Positions 54,857 to 63,217 of a stretch of DNA of 64,000 nucleotides are shown here, one piece after another (position 1 is the first letter of the stretch; each line of letters opens with the position of its first letter). The position numbers and the translations under genes are program-made. This stretch comes from SNAP01 sp049671745 (GTDB lineage: Bacteria; Bacteroidota; Bacteroidia; Bacteroidales; Marinifilaceae). The notes beneath the pieces were generated by a model. That model saw only the letters and a program-made list of their open reading frames with translations. It searched no databases and was not told the origin of the DNA. The DNA is taken from NCBI GenBank assembly GCA_049671745.1, contig JBATVL010000042.1, positions 1-64,000 on the forward strand, given 5' to 3'.

Positions 54857-55564
54857 ATGCAAAAAACAGTATACATATATAATATAGGAGAAGTCCTTTT
54901 CAAGAAGGACAGACGATACAAACGACTAAGTATGCGTATCTCTCTTGATGGGCAGATTATAGTAAATCGCCCTATGCTCATGTCTATGCGCAAAGCCCAA
55001 GCATGGGTAGAATCCCAGGCCGAATGGATAAAAAAATCTAAGGCCAAGCTCAAAATGCGAGAAGACTCACAAACAATCTTTCTATTAGGCAGCATCTACA
55101 AAACTTACAAACACACAATAAAGATAGTAGAGGGAGAATCCTCTAGAGAAGGTGATATATTAAATATAGGAGTACCTAAAGAAATACTAGAAAACATAGA
55201 AAGAAAAGAAACACAGGAAGCTATACGAGAAATAATAAACAATATATATACAGAAGAAGCAAAGGAAGAATTGCCAATAAAGATATGTGAGCTTGCCGAC
55301 AAGCATCATTTAAGCTTTAACAAACTCTCTTTTAGAAAAAATAAGAGTAGGTGGGGTTCATGTTCGAGTGAAAAAAATATCTCCTTAAACGTGCATCTAA
55401 TGCGTTTACCTGATCATCTTATAAACTATGTAATATTGCATGAGTTGTGTCACACTATAGAAATGAATCACTCATCCTCTTTTTGGGAACTACTAGAGTT
55501 TATATGTCCAGAATCGCAGATATACCGTAAAGAATTAAAAAAGTATTCAACCACCGAATATTAG
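54857..55564 (+). CDS. YgjP/SprT-like metal-dependent hydrolase
   Basis: The 235-residue protein has the zinc-peptidase motif HELCHTIEMNH (His195, Glu196, His199 and His205) and the RWGSCS motif at 165-170 typical of the YgjP (DUF45) family. It is cytosolic. The substrate is unknown. Confidence 0.88.
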   Translation: MQKTVYIYNIGEVLFKKDRRYKRLSMRISLDGQIIVNRPMLMSMRKAQAWVESQAEWIKKSKAKLKMREDSQTIFLLGSIYKTYKHTIKIVEGESSREGDILNIGVPKEILENIERKETQEAIREIINNIYTEEAKEELPIKICELADKHHLSFNKLSFRKNKSRWGSCSSEKNISLNVHLMRLPDHLINYVILHELCHTIEMNHSSSFWELLEFICPESQIYRKELKKYSTTEY

Positions 55565-55584
55565 CAGCTGAATACATATATAAT

Positions 55585-56784
55585 TTATTTTATCTCAGAT
55601 AATACTTGGAAAGCCTTAAGATCAAACTCAGGCAATATAGCAATCACATGGTCGAATATATCCGATTGAATACCCTCATAGACTTTCCAGTCCTGCTCTT
55701 TAGAAAAACAATAAATCTCTAAAGGCACACCCTTATCAGTAGGTTGAAGTTGTCTAACCATGAAAGTCATATTATCATGAATCAAAATATTGCTATTTAA
55801 ATACTCTTGAAGATACATACGGAATGTACCAATATTAGTTAGTCTAACTTTATTTACATCAAGAGTCTCATTAGAATTAATACCCTCAACTCTCTTAATA
55901 GTCTCGTTGATATACTTAGTAAGTAATTTATATTCTTTAAACTTCTCTATTTGTTCAGGAGTAAGAAATTTAACAGTCTGAATATCCAAACTAATACTTC
56001 TTTTTATTCTTCTACCGCCTGATTCAGTCATACCTCTCCAGTTAGTAAAAGACTCCGACATAAGTTTATAAGTAGGAATAGTAACAATAGTCTTATCCCA
56101 GTTTCTCACCTTAACTGTAGTAAGAGAAATCTCGAAAACCTCACCATCAGCATCACTAGAAGGCATTACTATCCAATCATCTATATGTAGCATATTATTG
56201 GCAGAAATATTAATTCCGGCCACAAAACCCAGAATACTATCCTTAAACACCAACATAATAACCGCAGCAAAAGCTCCAAGTCCTGTTAATAATGCTTTAG
56301 GGGACTTATCCATGAATATAGAAATTATAACTATAGCAATAATAACTATAGTAGTTATCTTAATCACCTGAATAAAACCCTTTATAGGTTTAGACTTAGA
56401 CACCGCAAAAGAGTTATATATATCATTAGTAGCATCCAGAAGAGTACTAATTAAAAGAGCTGTAAGTACAAGAAGATAAACAGAGAGAGTATTCTGTATA
56501 GTATCTTTCACACCGAAATCGCCAAGGAAATGCATATAGTAATTAAGAACTATAGCAGGCATAATAAATGACAGTTTGTGAAAGAACTTTCTTTTCAACA
56601 GATAATCATCCCATTGAGTTTTAGAATTCTTAATAACTTTCACCAATACATTTCTTAAAATGTACCTTGTTAAATAAAATGCAAAAGAAGATAAAAGAAT
56701 AGCACTTACTATGTGAATGGCATTCCATAAATACTGATTTTCCTTTAATAGATCAAATGAAAAGTCGATACTAGCTAAAATCAT
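55585..56784 (-). CDS. Mechanosensitive channel, MscS family
   Basis: The 399-residue protein has four to five membrane segments in the N-terminal half, then the MscS pore helix and beta domain: GAFAAVIMLVFKDSILGFVAGINISANNMLHIDDWIVMPSSDADG, with the usual WDKTIVTIPTYKLMSES after it. It opens under membrane tension to relieve osmotic pressure. Convergent with the YgjP-like gene. Confidence 0.92.
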   Translation of the reverse strand: MILASIDFSFDLLKENQYLWNAIHIVSAILLSSFAFYLTRYILRNVLVKVIKNSKTQWDDYLLKRKFFHKLSFIMPAIVLNYYMHFLGDFGVKDTIQNTLSVYLLVLTALLISTLLDATNDIYNSFAVSKSKPIKGFIQVIKITTIVIIAIVIISIFMDKSPKALLTGLGAFAAVIMLVFKDSILGFVAGINISANNMLHIDDWIVMPSSDADGEVFEISLTTVKVRNWDKTIVTIPTYKLMSESFTNWRGMTESGGRRIKRSISLDIQTVKFLTPEQIEKFKEYKLLTKYINETIKRVEGINSNETLDVNKVRLTNIGTFRMYLQEYLNSNILIHDNMTFMVRQLQPTDKGVPLEIYCFSKEQDWKVYEGIQSDIFDHVIAILPEFDLKAFQVLSEIK

Positions 56785-56943
56785 GTTTTTAAAGTTAAGA
56801 GGTTATTTGATATTTGTGTAGTTTATGTGTTTAAGCTATAAAGATACTAAAAAAATACAAAAAAAGTTTTGGGTTTAAGTGGTTAGAATTAAAGGTCTTA
56901 AAGATATGCCTGTAAAGGGCTGTGTAATTTTTATTGAAAAAGA

Positions 56944-56974
56944 TTTGCAGGAACAAAAATACTGTCTATCTTTG
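56944..56974 (+). promoter_or_regulatory. Promoter of tRNA-Lys
   Basis: TTTG (56944-56947) and TATCTTTG (56967-56974) are separated by exactly 19 bases, a complete match to the Bacteroidota -33/-7 consensus, 38 bases ahead of the tRNA 5' end. Confidence 0.8.
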
Positions 56975-57012
56975 CATGGCAATTGGGAATAACAAGTGCA
57001 AAATAAAAGGAT

Positions 57013-57085
57013 GGTTCAGTAGCTCAGTTGGTAGAGCACAACACTTTTAATGTTGGGGTCCTGGGTTCGAACCCCAGCTGAGCCA
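57013..57085 (+). tRNA. tRNA-Lys (anticodon TTT)
   Basis: A full cloverleaf can be drawn. Acceptor GGTTCAG pairs with CTGAGCC, the D arm is GCTC/GAGC, the anticodon arm is CAACA/TGTTG with loop CTTTTAA (anticodon TTT), and the T arm is CTGGG/CCCAG with TTCGAAC; discriminator A. The 3' CCA is not encoded. It is 73 bases long. Confidence 0.97.
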
Positions 57086-57087
57086 CG

Positions 57088-57118
57088 AAATGCAAGCTTT
57101 ATAGCTTGCATTTTTTTT
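57088..57118 (+). terminator. Terminator after tRNA-Lys
   Basis: AAATGCAAGCT pairs with AGCTTGCATTT and is followed by more T, immediately after the tRNA. Confidence 0.85.
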
Positions 57119-57171
57119 GTGCAAAAAAACTTTTAGATCTTGTGCAAAAAGATGAATGTTTTGACAAAAAA

Positions 57172-57197
57172 AAAGGTCGCCCTTGCGGGCGACCTTT
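57172..57197 (-). terminator. Terminator of the DUF6266 pseudogene
   Basis: An 11-bp GC-rich stem (AAAGGTCGCCC and complement, loop TTGC) is followed on the minus strand by a run of T, 36 bases after the pseudogene's stop. Confidence 0.85.
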
Positions 57198-57232
57198 GTT
57201 TAGGCTTAATCTTGCTACTCTGTGAGTAGAGA

Positions 57233-57883
57233 TTATTTTAGTAGTGGTACTTCAACCTCTAGGTGGTATGAGGGAGAGAACTTAGACTCAGTAACATTCT
57301 CAAAAAACAAGAATACTTCAGCAGTACAAAGTTCAAACTCAGATAAATCTACACTTGCTTTTTCATCTTCACGAGTAGCATTAGATTTAAACTCATAAAT
57401 GTTATTAAGCTCATCGTCTTTATCCATAACAATGATTTTCAAAACATCATCATTAGAAGAAACATCTTCATTCTCATGGCATATCCATTTCATATTATAG
57501 ATACCTTTTTGAGTAGTATCAGCTTCAAATTGAAATTTCTTTGGATTACGAGCATCTCAAATACTAAGATGTAATTTCTCATAATCAGTTAATTCGCCAT
57601 ATTCGTTAAAAGCCTCATAATTATTCTTTATGAAAGAGTTTGAGCCAGTTAAGATTTTACTATCCTGTTCCCAAATAGGACGAATAATACTTTTAAGAAT
57701 AGTTTTACTAAACTTAGTAAGAGCTCTAAAACGTATTCTAATCTCCTGTTGTTTTTTAGTATTAGCATCACGATAGTGATCAGGTTTACCACGCATGATA
57801 TCTATACCTCTCCAAGAAGAGCCAACTACGTTACCTACAGTTCCTGAGAATGCGCCAGTAACACCATTATTAATTTTAGCCAT
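57233..57883 (-). pseudogene. DUF6266-family gene broken by one in-frame TGA
   Basis: Two consecutive frames (57883-57557, then continuing to 57233) are in the same reading frame and separated only by a single TGA at 57559-57557. Read through, they give about 216 residues starting MAKINNGVTGAFSGTVG, the N-terminus of DUF6266 proteins, and matching the length of the related 212-residue gene at 60599-61237. The stop falls at SI*DARNP, where the paralogue has SIGSLPLP, so a GGA-to-TGA change is the simplest cause. Alternatively it is a very recent mutation or a sequencing error. Function of the family is unknown. Confidence 0.78.
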
Positions 57884-57956
57884 TGTAATAAAATTTAAAG
57901 ATTAATAAAAAAGATCTCTAGAATTATTGATCCCTGCGCACTGAATCTCTAATTCC

Positions 57957-58169
57957 TTATTTCTCAGACTTATTATGTCTGTTTTTCCATCTCCTTTGCA
58001 AATATGCAATAGTGATGCTTGAGAGCACTCCACCAATAATAGAAGTGATAGAGTTTATAAGAGGAACCAACAATGGATCTAAACCCACTGGAGTATTAGC
58101 TGCCATAATAGTCTGAGAAAACCCCAGAGATGAAATCATTCCTATGGCGAAATTTTTTAATTGATTCAT
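57957..58169 (-). CDS. Small membrane protein (holin-like)
   Basis: A 70-residue protein with two hydrophobic stretches (about 5-24 and 33-58) and a basic Lys/Arg-rich tail (QRRWKNRHNKSEK). The size, topology and location directly next to an amidase are what one expects of a holin-like or secretion-helper protein. No family is recognised. Confidence 0.6.
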   Translation of the reverse strand: MNQLKNFAIGMISSLGFSQTIMAANTPVGLDPLLVPLINSITSIIGGVLSSITIAYLQRRWKNRHNKSEK

Positions 58170-58184
58170 ATATTAAATATTAGT

Positions 58185-58775
58185 TCATATATACTTTTTA
58201 ACTAATAAGTCTATTTGATCAGAAAGAGAGAAACCAGGATCAACTTTACGAGAAGTAATATCCGAATGACCTATAATCTCTTTAATAGAAGGGTAGTGCA
58301 GACGAAGCAATTGGCAGATTACTAAAAGTATGTTTATCTGAGCCTCTGTATACTTGTGCCAATAAGAAATATAACCGTTATTATCTACATGAGTATGAAC
58401 CTCCTCTTTGTCTATCTCCTCACCAAACCAAGAAAGGTAAACATCCCCTTTCTTCTTAAGCTTACAGGCATTCATAAGCTCTATGCCTATAGAATACTTA
58501 TTAAGTCCTTCAAAGCCCTTATAAGAACTTTTGCCTGCATGCCATGCCTGAGTGGAGAAATCCACTAACTGACTAATACTACCATCTCTAGCAATAACAA
58601 TATGTGCAGAAGCTTTCACCTCAGGATCTTTCAAAAAATTTATAGTGCTCTTGAGGTTCTTAGAAGCAGTACTATGAAGCACTATGAACTGTAAATCCTT
58701 TATTGCCTTTCTGTTCTTAGAGCAGCTTACCTGCTGCACTATTTCATCTATTAATCTGTCATTTTCTATTTTCAT
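58185..58775 (-). CDS. N-acetylmuramoyl-L-alanine amidase (Amidase_2)
   Basis: The 196-residue protein has the zinc ligands of type 2 amidases: His34 in IVLHSTAS, a His in the central AWHAG, and the C-terminal GHSDITSRKVDPG with His and the catalytic Lys. It cleaves the amide between muramic acid and the peptide stem. There is no signal peptide, as in phage endolysins that cross with help from a holin. Confidence 0.92.
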   Translation of the reverse strand: MKIENDRLIDEIVQQVSCSKNRKAIKDLQFIVLHSTASKNLKSTINFLKDPEVKASAHIVIARDGSISQLVDFSTQAWHAGKSSYKGFEGLNKYSIGIELMNACKLKKKGDVYLSWFGEEIDKEEVHTHVDNNGYISYWHKYTEAQINILLVICQLLRLHYPSIKEIIGHSDITSRKVDPGFSLSDQIDLLVKKYI

Positions 58776-58812
58776 TTTATAGAGTTTTAAGCTGTTAGAT
58801 ATCTTTTTGATA

Positions 58813-59187
58813 CTACAATAATTTCTTACCTAAGCTTTGAGCAACTTTCTCGGCAGAGCGACCAATAACATAACCACCAAGACCCATTTCCAAGACGTCC
58901 CAAAAAGGAGAAGAATCCTTAAGCATTGGTATGTCAATAAATATTCCCAAAAGCACAACACCAGCAAAAGCAAGCATTATAATAGGTCGCCAACTCCTCT
59001 GTAAAAAATTACCTTTTGCTTCTGTTATAATAACTTCCTTTTTGGCCTCTATAACTTTATCTATAGATTGAATTATAGCATAAGAAACCTCCGATTTAAG
59101 CTTCTTTTTCTCCTTAGAATTACTGGTGAAATTTTCAATAATCCCATTCACTGTTTTTAGTAAATCTCCCATTACAGAAATGTTCAT
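58813..59187 (-). CDS. Three-TM holin-like protein
   Basis: From ATG 59187 this is a 124-residue protein with a soluble coiled N-terminus and a C-terminal part with two to three membrane segments, including FLQRSWRPIIMLAFAGVVLLG, which resembles the Holin_3TMs pattern (gene-transfer-agent and phage holins). It lies 37 bases upstream of the amidase gene. A longer in-frame start at 59229 would overlap the preceding HTH gene and is not needed. Confidence 0.72.
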   Translation of the reverse strand: MNISVMGDLLKTVNGIIENFTSNSKEKKKLKSEVSYAIIQSIDKVIEAKKEVIITEAKGNFLQRSWRPIIMLAFAGVVLLGIFIDIPMLKDSSPFWDVLEMGLGGYVIGRSAEKVAQSLGKKLL

Positions 59188-59194
59188 AATGTCT

Positions 59195-59497
59195 TTATTT
59201 TTTAGGGTGAATATTATTTTCAATCTCATTCAATATCTCTTCATAATCGTAAAGCCACAAACCCTGAAATCTAGAAAATGTGATTTTGCCCTCAGCTCTA
59301 TATTTTGTTAGAGTTCTTGCTTTGATGGGCAGAATCTTATAAAGTTCTTTAGCAGTGAGCCATTTCTTTCTCTCTACAGGTTTAATAGATTTTTTAATCT
59401 CTAGTAATAACTCCTTAATAGACTTGATACCCTCTATAATAATTAGAAGATTCTTAATGATAGTACTAATAGGATTTGATAGATTAACTTTACTCAT
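59195..59497 (-). CDS. Helix-turn-helix protein (excisionase/MerR-like)
   Basis: The 100-residue protein has a helical N-terminus and then a small winged-helix type DNA-binding domain: WLTAKELYKILPIKARTLTKYRAEGKI, followed by FSRFQGLWLYDYEEI. This is the pattern of Bacteroidota helix-turn-helix (excisionase-like) proteins. It may regulate the downstream lysis-like genes or be an excision factor. Confidence 0.78.
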   Translation of the reverse strand: MSKVNLSNPISTIIKNLLIIIEGIKSIKELLLEIKKSIKPVERKKWLTAKELYKILPIKARTLTKYRAEGKITFSRFQGLWLYDYEEILNEIENNIHPKK

Positions 59498-59813
59498 TTC
59501 TTGAATATTTAGAATTTTATATGTTTATTTTTATGTATATAAATTTCAAGAAATATGCATGTGATAGCAATTATAATAAATAATATTTTTATGAAAAATA
59601 GTTGCTGAATTTTGCTAATGATTACAGGCAAAGGGGAAGGGGTGGAGTAAATTTATTATGATTATTTATATGCTTGATAATATGTAATTAAATGTAATAA
59701 TATGCCATTACTTTATACACTTTCATCATTATGAATAGGGTGAGGGCATATATAAACACAAAAAGTCCTGACATTAAAAATGCCAGGACTTTTGAAAACT
59801 AAAAAATGAAAAC
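59498..59813. other. AT-rich gap with a hairpin near the right end
   Basis: No gene is visible in this 316-bp stretch between the HTH gene and the 256-residue gene. It is very AT-rich and probably carries the HTH-gene promoter. Its one structured element is the hairpin at 59761-59793. Confidence 0.4.
59761..59793 (-). terminator. Terminator of the 256-residue gene
   Basis: AAAAGTCCTG pairs with CAGGACTTTT, continued by CATT/AATG inside, 20 bases after the stop of the minus-strand gene at 59814. T-rich sequence follows on the minus strand. Confidence 0.8.
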
Positions 59814-60584
59814 CTAAAACTTGTATTTGTAATATTCTTTAAGATAAAGCTCTAAGATCTCAGCAATCTTAGAAACAATGGGGAAAGTCACCTCTCTATT
59901 CTCTATATCTCTTCTTAGTTGGGGTATGTTCTTAATTTCTTCTTGTTGAGTAAGGCTAGTAAAAGAATGAGAACAATGAATAACATCCTTATTCTCTATA
60001 ACTATAAACTTGCCAGTAGCCTTATCTGTAAAACCATTATTCTTGTAATATGTAGAAACAATATTATTTATAAGAGAAAGTTCAACATGAGAAATAGGTT
60101 CAATATTTTTATTCAAATCAAAATTTGCAAAATCTATGCAGGCTATATTTGATATACTAATAGCGTGTAAGATATTCTTTACAGAGGTAGTTTGCTTACT
60201 AGTAAAAAGATTAGTAGCTTTTATCTTCCTACCACTTACCTTAAAAGGATTAATATTCTTTTCATAATTCTCCTCTATAGTAATATTTGGGTGTTTAAAC
60301 GGTTTGTTGTTCTTCTTGTTATGGTAATATGATTTCATATAATCATTACAAAAAGAGTAGAGAGAGTTTCTAACAATATTTGCCAGTTCAGGCTCCTCAG
60401 GATAAGGATCCAGTAAATTTGCTATCAACTCATTCTCTACTCCAAAAATCACATTGCTAAACTCGTTAGGGGCAAGATAGCTGTTATATGTCAGGACATC
60501 CCGTCTATTTTGTTTCTCTATTACAAGATTAGCGCTGTGTATAAACTCTTTATACACCATTAAAGACTTAAGTATATCCTTCAT
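59814..60584 (-). CDS. Hypothetical protein, unknown family
   Basis: The 256-residue protein is hydrophilic and rich in Asn, Lys, Ile and Tyr, with no signal peptide or membrane segment. Notable parts are a predicted helical end (ISKIAEILELYLKEYYKYKF region) and a central stretch HVELSLINNIVSTYY. I do not recognise a family. It follows the DUF6266-like gene after 14 bases on the same strand, so the two are cotranscribed. Confidence 0.62.
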   Translation of the reverse strand: MKDILKSLMVYKEFIHSANLVIEKQNRRDVLTYNSYLAPNEFSNVIFGVENELIANLLDPYPEEPELANIVRNSLYSFCNDYMKSYYHNKKNNKPFKHPNITIEENYEKNINPFKVSGRKIKATNLFTSKQTTSVKNILHAISISNIACIDFANFDLNKNIEPISHVELSLINNIVSTYYKNNGFTDKATGKFIVIENKDVIHCSHSFTSLTQQEEIKNIPQLRRDIENREVTFPIVSKIAEILELYLKEYYKYKF

Positions 60585-60598
60585 CTTAAGTTTCTTAT

Positions 60599-61237
60599 TT
60601 AATCTTTAAAACGTAATGCTCTACTATTCGAAAAAGCAGATCTATCTTTATTTGTAAAAAAGATATATATGTAATCGTTAAGATCATCTAATCTTTTTAT
60701 CTCTATTGTGGTTGATAAATCCTTACGTTTAACATCAGTATAAGTGATATTAAAAAAATCCTCATCCACTAAAGTGCAGTAAACAAGAGTGTTTTCATAC
60801 TGATTCTTGTAATTAGATTTATCCTCAGACCATGAAACTTGTAATGAATGTTTATCTTCTGAGCTGTTTATATCTATGTTTATAGGTAAAGGTAGTGAGC
60901 CAATAGATGCATATAATACAGAAGGATCAATAATCTCACCATCTGCAGCAAAAGCCTTGCTGTTATATTTCTTAAATAGATTATAACCTGATGATGTATT
61001 CTCAGGCGACAAATTCCATATAGGTTTTATAATAGCTGTTTTATTAGCAAAAGTAAACTTAGAGATAATAGTAAATCGTCTTCTTGCTTGTATTTGCTTA
61101 TCAGAGAATTCAGAATTTCTTTTCCTCTTAGGTTTATTTTTTATTACGCTAATCCCCATTTTATGATAATAAGCTACATAAGTATCTTTGTTCAAATTTC
61201 CGCTACCTATAGAGCCTAATTTACCTTGCAACTTCAT
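60599..61237 (-). CDS. DUF6266-family protein
   Basis: This 212-residue protein resembles the broken gene at 57233-57883: MKLQGKLGSIGSG start, a basic N-terminal third, RRRFTIISKFTFANKTAIIKPIW, a conserved GYNLFKKYN segment, and YASIG followed by beta strands. DUF6266 proteins of Bacteroidota are of unknown function and often lie near amidase/holin genes. It is intact here. The 600-bp upstream region holds the 11-bp repeats. Confidence 0.75.
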   Translation of the reverse strand: MKLQGKLGSIGSGNLNKDTYVAYYHKMGISVIKNKPKRKRNSEFSDKQIQARRRFTIISKFTFANKTAIIKPIWNLSPENTSSGYNLFKKYNSKAFAADGEIIDPSVLYASIGSLPLPINIDINSSEDKHSLQVSWSEDKSNYKNQYENTLVYCTLVDEDFFNITYTDVKRKDLSTTIEIKRLDDLNDYIYIFFTNKDRSAFSNSRALRFKD

Positions 61238-61864
61238 AATTGTTTCAATTTAAATTAAACATTATTGTATAGATAATCAGGATAATATAGTTGAGGGTCA
61301 GGTTTTTAATCTGGGAGTCATTATAGGGCTGAGAGATATTCTGGCGAACAAGAATTTATCTTGATTCTTATACTTACAAATTTATTAAAATGTTTTCTCT
61401 TAACAATGACTTTCTATAATTATATTTTAAGATAGTGTAATATTATTGATATGACTTTATTAGGGTATAGCCTTGTTTTATGAGTGAGAGTTTTGTGTTT
61501 TTGTTGCATTCTGCTTATATGCTTTCTATACTCAATCTATACGCTTTTCGTATTAGCTGCGTATTAGCTGCGTGTTAGCTGCGTGTTAGCTGCGTATTAG
61601 CTGCGCATTGATAGAGCATTGAGGGAGCACTTGGCGGGCTTTGTGGGGAGTAATTAAAATCTTTGTTTTTGATTATTTGTTTGGTCAGGATAATTATCCA
61701 TATATTTCATACAGGTTAAAGAACTTTTATATTTTTGGTAACTAAAATAAATAAGGATGTATCAAATAGATGAAATATGAATTTTTAGTACTATTTTTGA
61801 TATTATAGAATTATAAAATGTAAACATAATTACATTTTAGTTTTTATTAATGCTTTGCAAATAA
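61238..61864. other. Divergent intergenic region with tandem repeats
   Basis: Apart from the repeat block at 61550-61604 and its GC-richer right flank (GAGCATTGAGGGAGCACTTG), no gene or RNA is seen. The promoters of the DUF6266 gene (minus) and the ATPase gene (plus) should lie here. Confidence 0.5.
61550..61604. repeat. Five-copy 11-bp tandem direct repeat
   Basis: Five head-to-tail copies of GTRTTAGCTGC: copies one, two and five read GTATTAGCTGC, and copies three and four read GTGTTAGCTGC. The 11-bp period is close to one helical turn, so protein bound at each copy would face the same side. It lies between the DUF6266 gene and the ATPase gene. Confidence 0.92.
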
Positions 61865-63217
61865 ATGAATATGGATACAGTTATAATAAAAGATGTAGGG
61901 CCAATATCTAGTGTACAATTAGGTTTAAATAAAATCAATATAATTATTGGTCCTCAAAGTAGTGGAAAGAGTACTATAGCCAAGATTATTAGTTATTGTA
62001 GATGGGTAGAAAAACGTTTTTTATTGGATGGTGAATATAATTATAAGTTCTCAGAGCAATTTATTAATTTTCATAGAATAGATAAGAATTATTTTAGTGA
62101 GAACTCTATTATACATTATAAAAGTGATTTCATAGATATTAAATATGAAGTAAAAAGCTTATCAGAAGATCTATCATCGAAAGTACTTGACATCAATAAG
62201 GAATTAGGTTTATTCCAGTCTATTAATAAAATTGAAAGCAATAATTCTTTTGCAAAATCTAAGAATATTTATATTCCTGCAGAAAGAAATTTTGTATCAG
62301 TAATACCTAATTTGAAAAAGTACAATGAAACTAATGATAATATTATGAGTTTCTTATATGATTGGTATTCAGCAAAGGAAAATTATAAGCAAGACAATTC
62401 ATTACAAATTTTGGGTCTTAATATAGGTTACCATCATATAAAAGAAACTGATTCTGATATTTTAGTTTTAAATAAAGATAGTAAAGAAATCTCCTTAAAA
62501 ACTGCTTCAAGTGGACTTCAATCTGTTGTTCCATTAATTATGCTTATAGAATATTTATCAAATAAATTTTTTGAAATTAAAAGTCCTGAATCTGTTTCAG
62601 AAAAAGACAATAGTGAAAAATATATTAAAGAATATATAAATGATTTCTTAACTAAAGAATTTAAAAAACATACTAGTACTATTGATACGATATTGGCAGA
62701 AAGTGAAATTGATGACAAAGAATTTTTAGAATACACTAAGGCTCTACAGAAAATCAAGTATACAAAGGCTCTAGAAAATTTATCATCAGATTTTCATAAA
62801 CAAAAGACATTAAGATCCGAATATCAATTTTCTAGTTTTATAATTGAAGAGCCTGAGCAAAACTTATTTCCAACAACACAAAGAGATCTAATATACTATA
62901 TATTAGATAAAATTAATAATAACGAAAGGAATCACTCTCTTGTTTTAACAACTCATAGTCCATATGTGTTATATGCCATTAATAATTGCATGATGGGATA
63001 TAAGGTACAGGAAGAGATAGAAGAAGAAGATAAAGAAAAATTACCTAGTCTAAATTCCTGTATTAATCCTGATCTTGTTTCTGTTTGGGAAATTAAAGAT
63101 GGTAAAATCAATTCAATAAAGAACGAAGAAACGGGTACAGTTGGTAAACATTATTTTAATGAAATAATGGAAGAATTGATGGATGAATATTATTTATTAT
63201 TAAGTTATTTAGAGTGA
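61865..63217 (+). CDS. AAA/ABC-type ATPase (AAA_15/OLD-like)
   Basis: The 450-residue protein has a Walker A GPQSSGKST at 29-37, an ABC-like signature TASSGLQS near 215-222, a Walker B with FIIEEPEQNLFP near 324-335, and an H-loop TTHSPYVL near 361-368. The middle is helical and coiled-coil-like. These are SMC/RecF-like ATPases of the kind used in many anti-phage systems and in DNA repair. It has no nuclease domain itself. Its stop overlaps the next start by one base (TGATG). Role in defence is inferred. Confidence 0.87.
   Translation: MNMDTVIIKDVGPISSVQLGLNKINIIIGPQSSGKSTIAKIISYCRWVEKRFLLDGEYNYKFSEQFINFHRIDKNYFSENSIIHYKSDFIDIKYEVKSLSEDLSSKVLDINKELGLFQSINKIESNNSFAKSKNIYIPAERNFVSVIPNLKKYNETNDNIMSFLYDWYSAKENYKQDNSLQILGLNIGYHHIKETDSDILVLNKDSKEISLKTASSGLQSVVPLIMLIEYLSNKFFEIKSPESVSEKDNSEKYIKEYINDFLTKEFKKHTSTIDTILAESEIDDKEFLEYTKALQKIKYTKALENLSSDFHKQKTLRSEYQFSSFIIEEPEQNLFPTTQRDLIYYILDKINNNERNHSLVLTTHSPYVLYAINNCMMGYKVQEEIEEEDKEKLPSLNSCINPDLVSVWEIKDGKINSIKNEETGTVGKHYFNEIMEELMDEYYLLLSYLE

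Noticed and set aside
57061..57085. tRNA 3' end as attachment site with a second copy
   Set aside because: I looked for a repeat of the T-arm/acceptor sequence in the gaps at 59.5, 61.3-61.8 and 63.8-64.0 kb and saw none, so no att pair is claimed.
57557..57559. TGA as a selenocysteine or recoded codon
   Set aside because: The gene is not a redox protein, the paralogue has Gly here, and no hairpin of the bacterial SECIS kind stands out just downstream; a point mutation is simpler.
57957..58775. Complete prophage
   Set aside because: No integrase, capsid, portal, terminase or tail genes are present between 57 and 64 kb.
61550..61604. Short CRISPR-like array
   Set aside because: The 11-bp units are contiguous with no spacers, and no cas genes are in the window.
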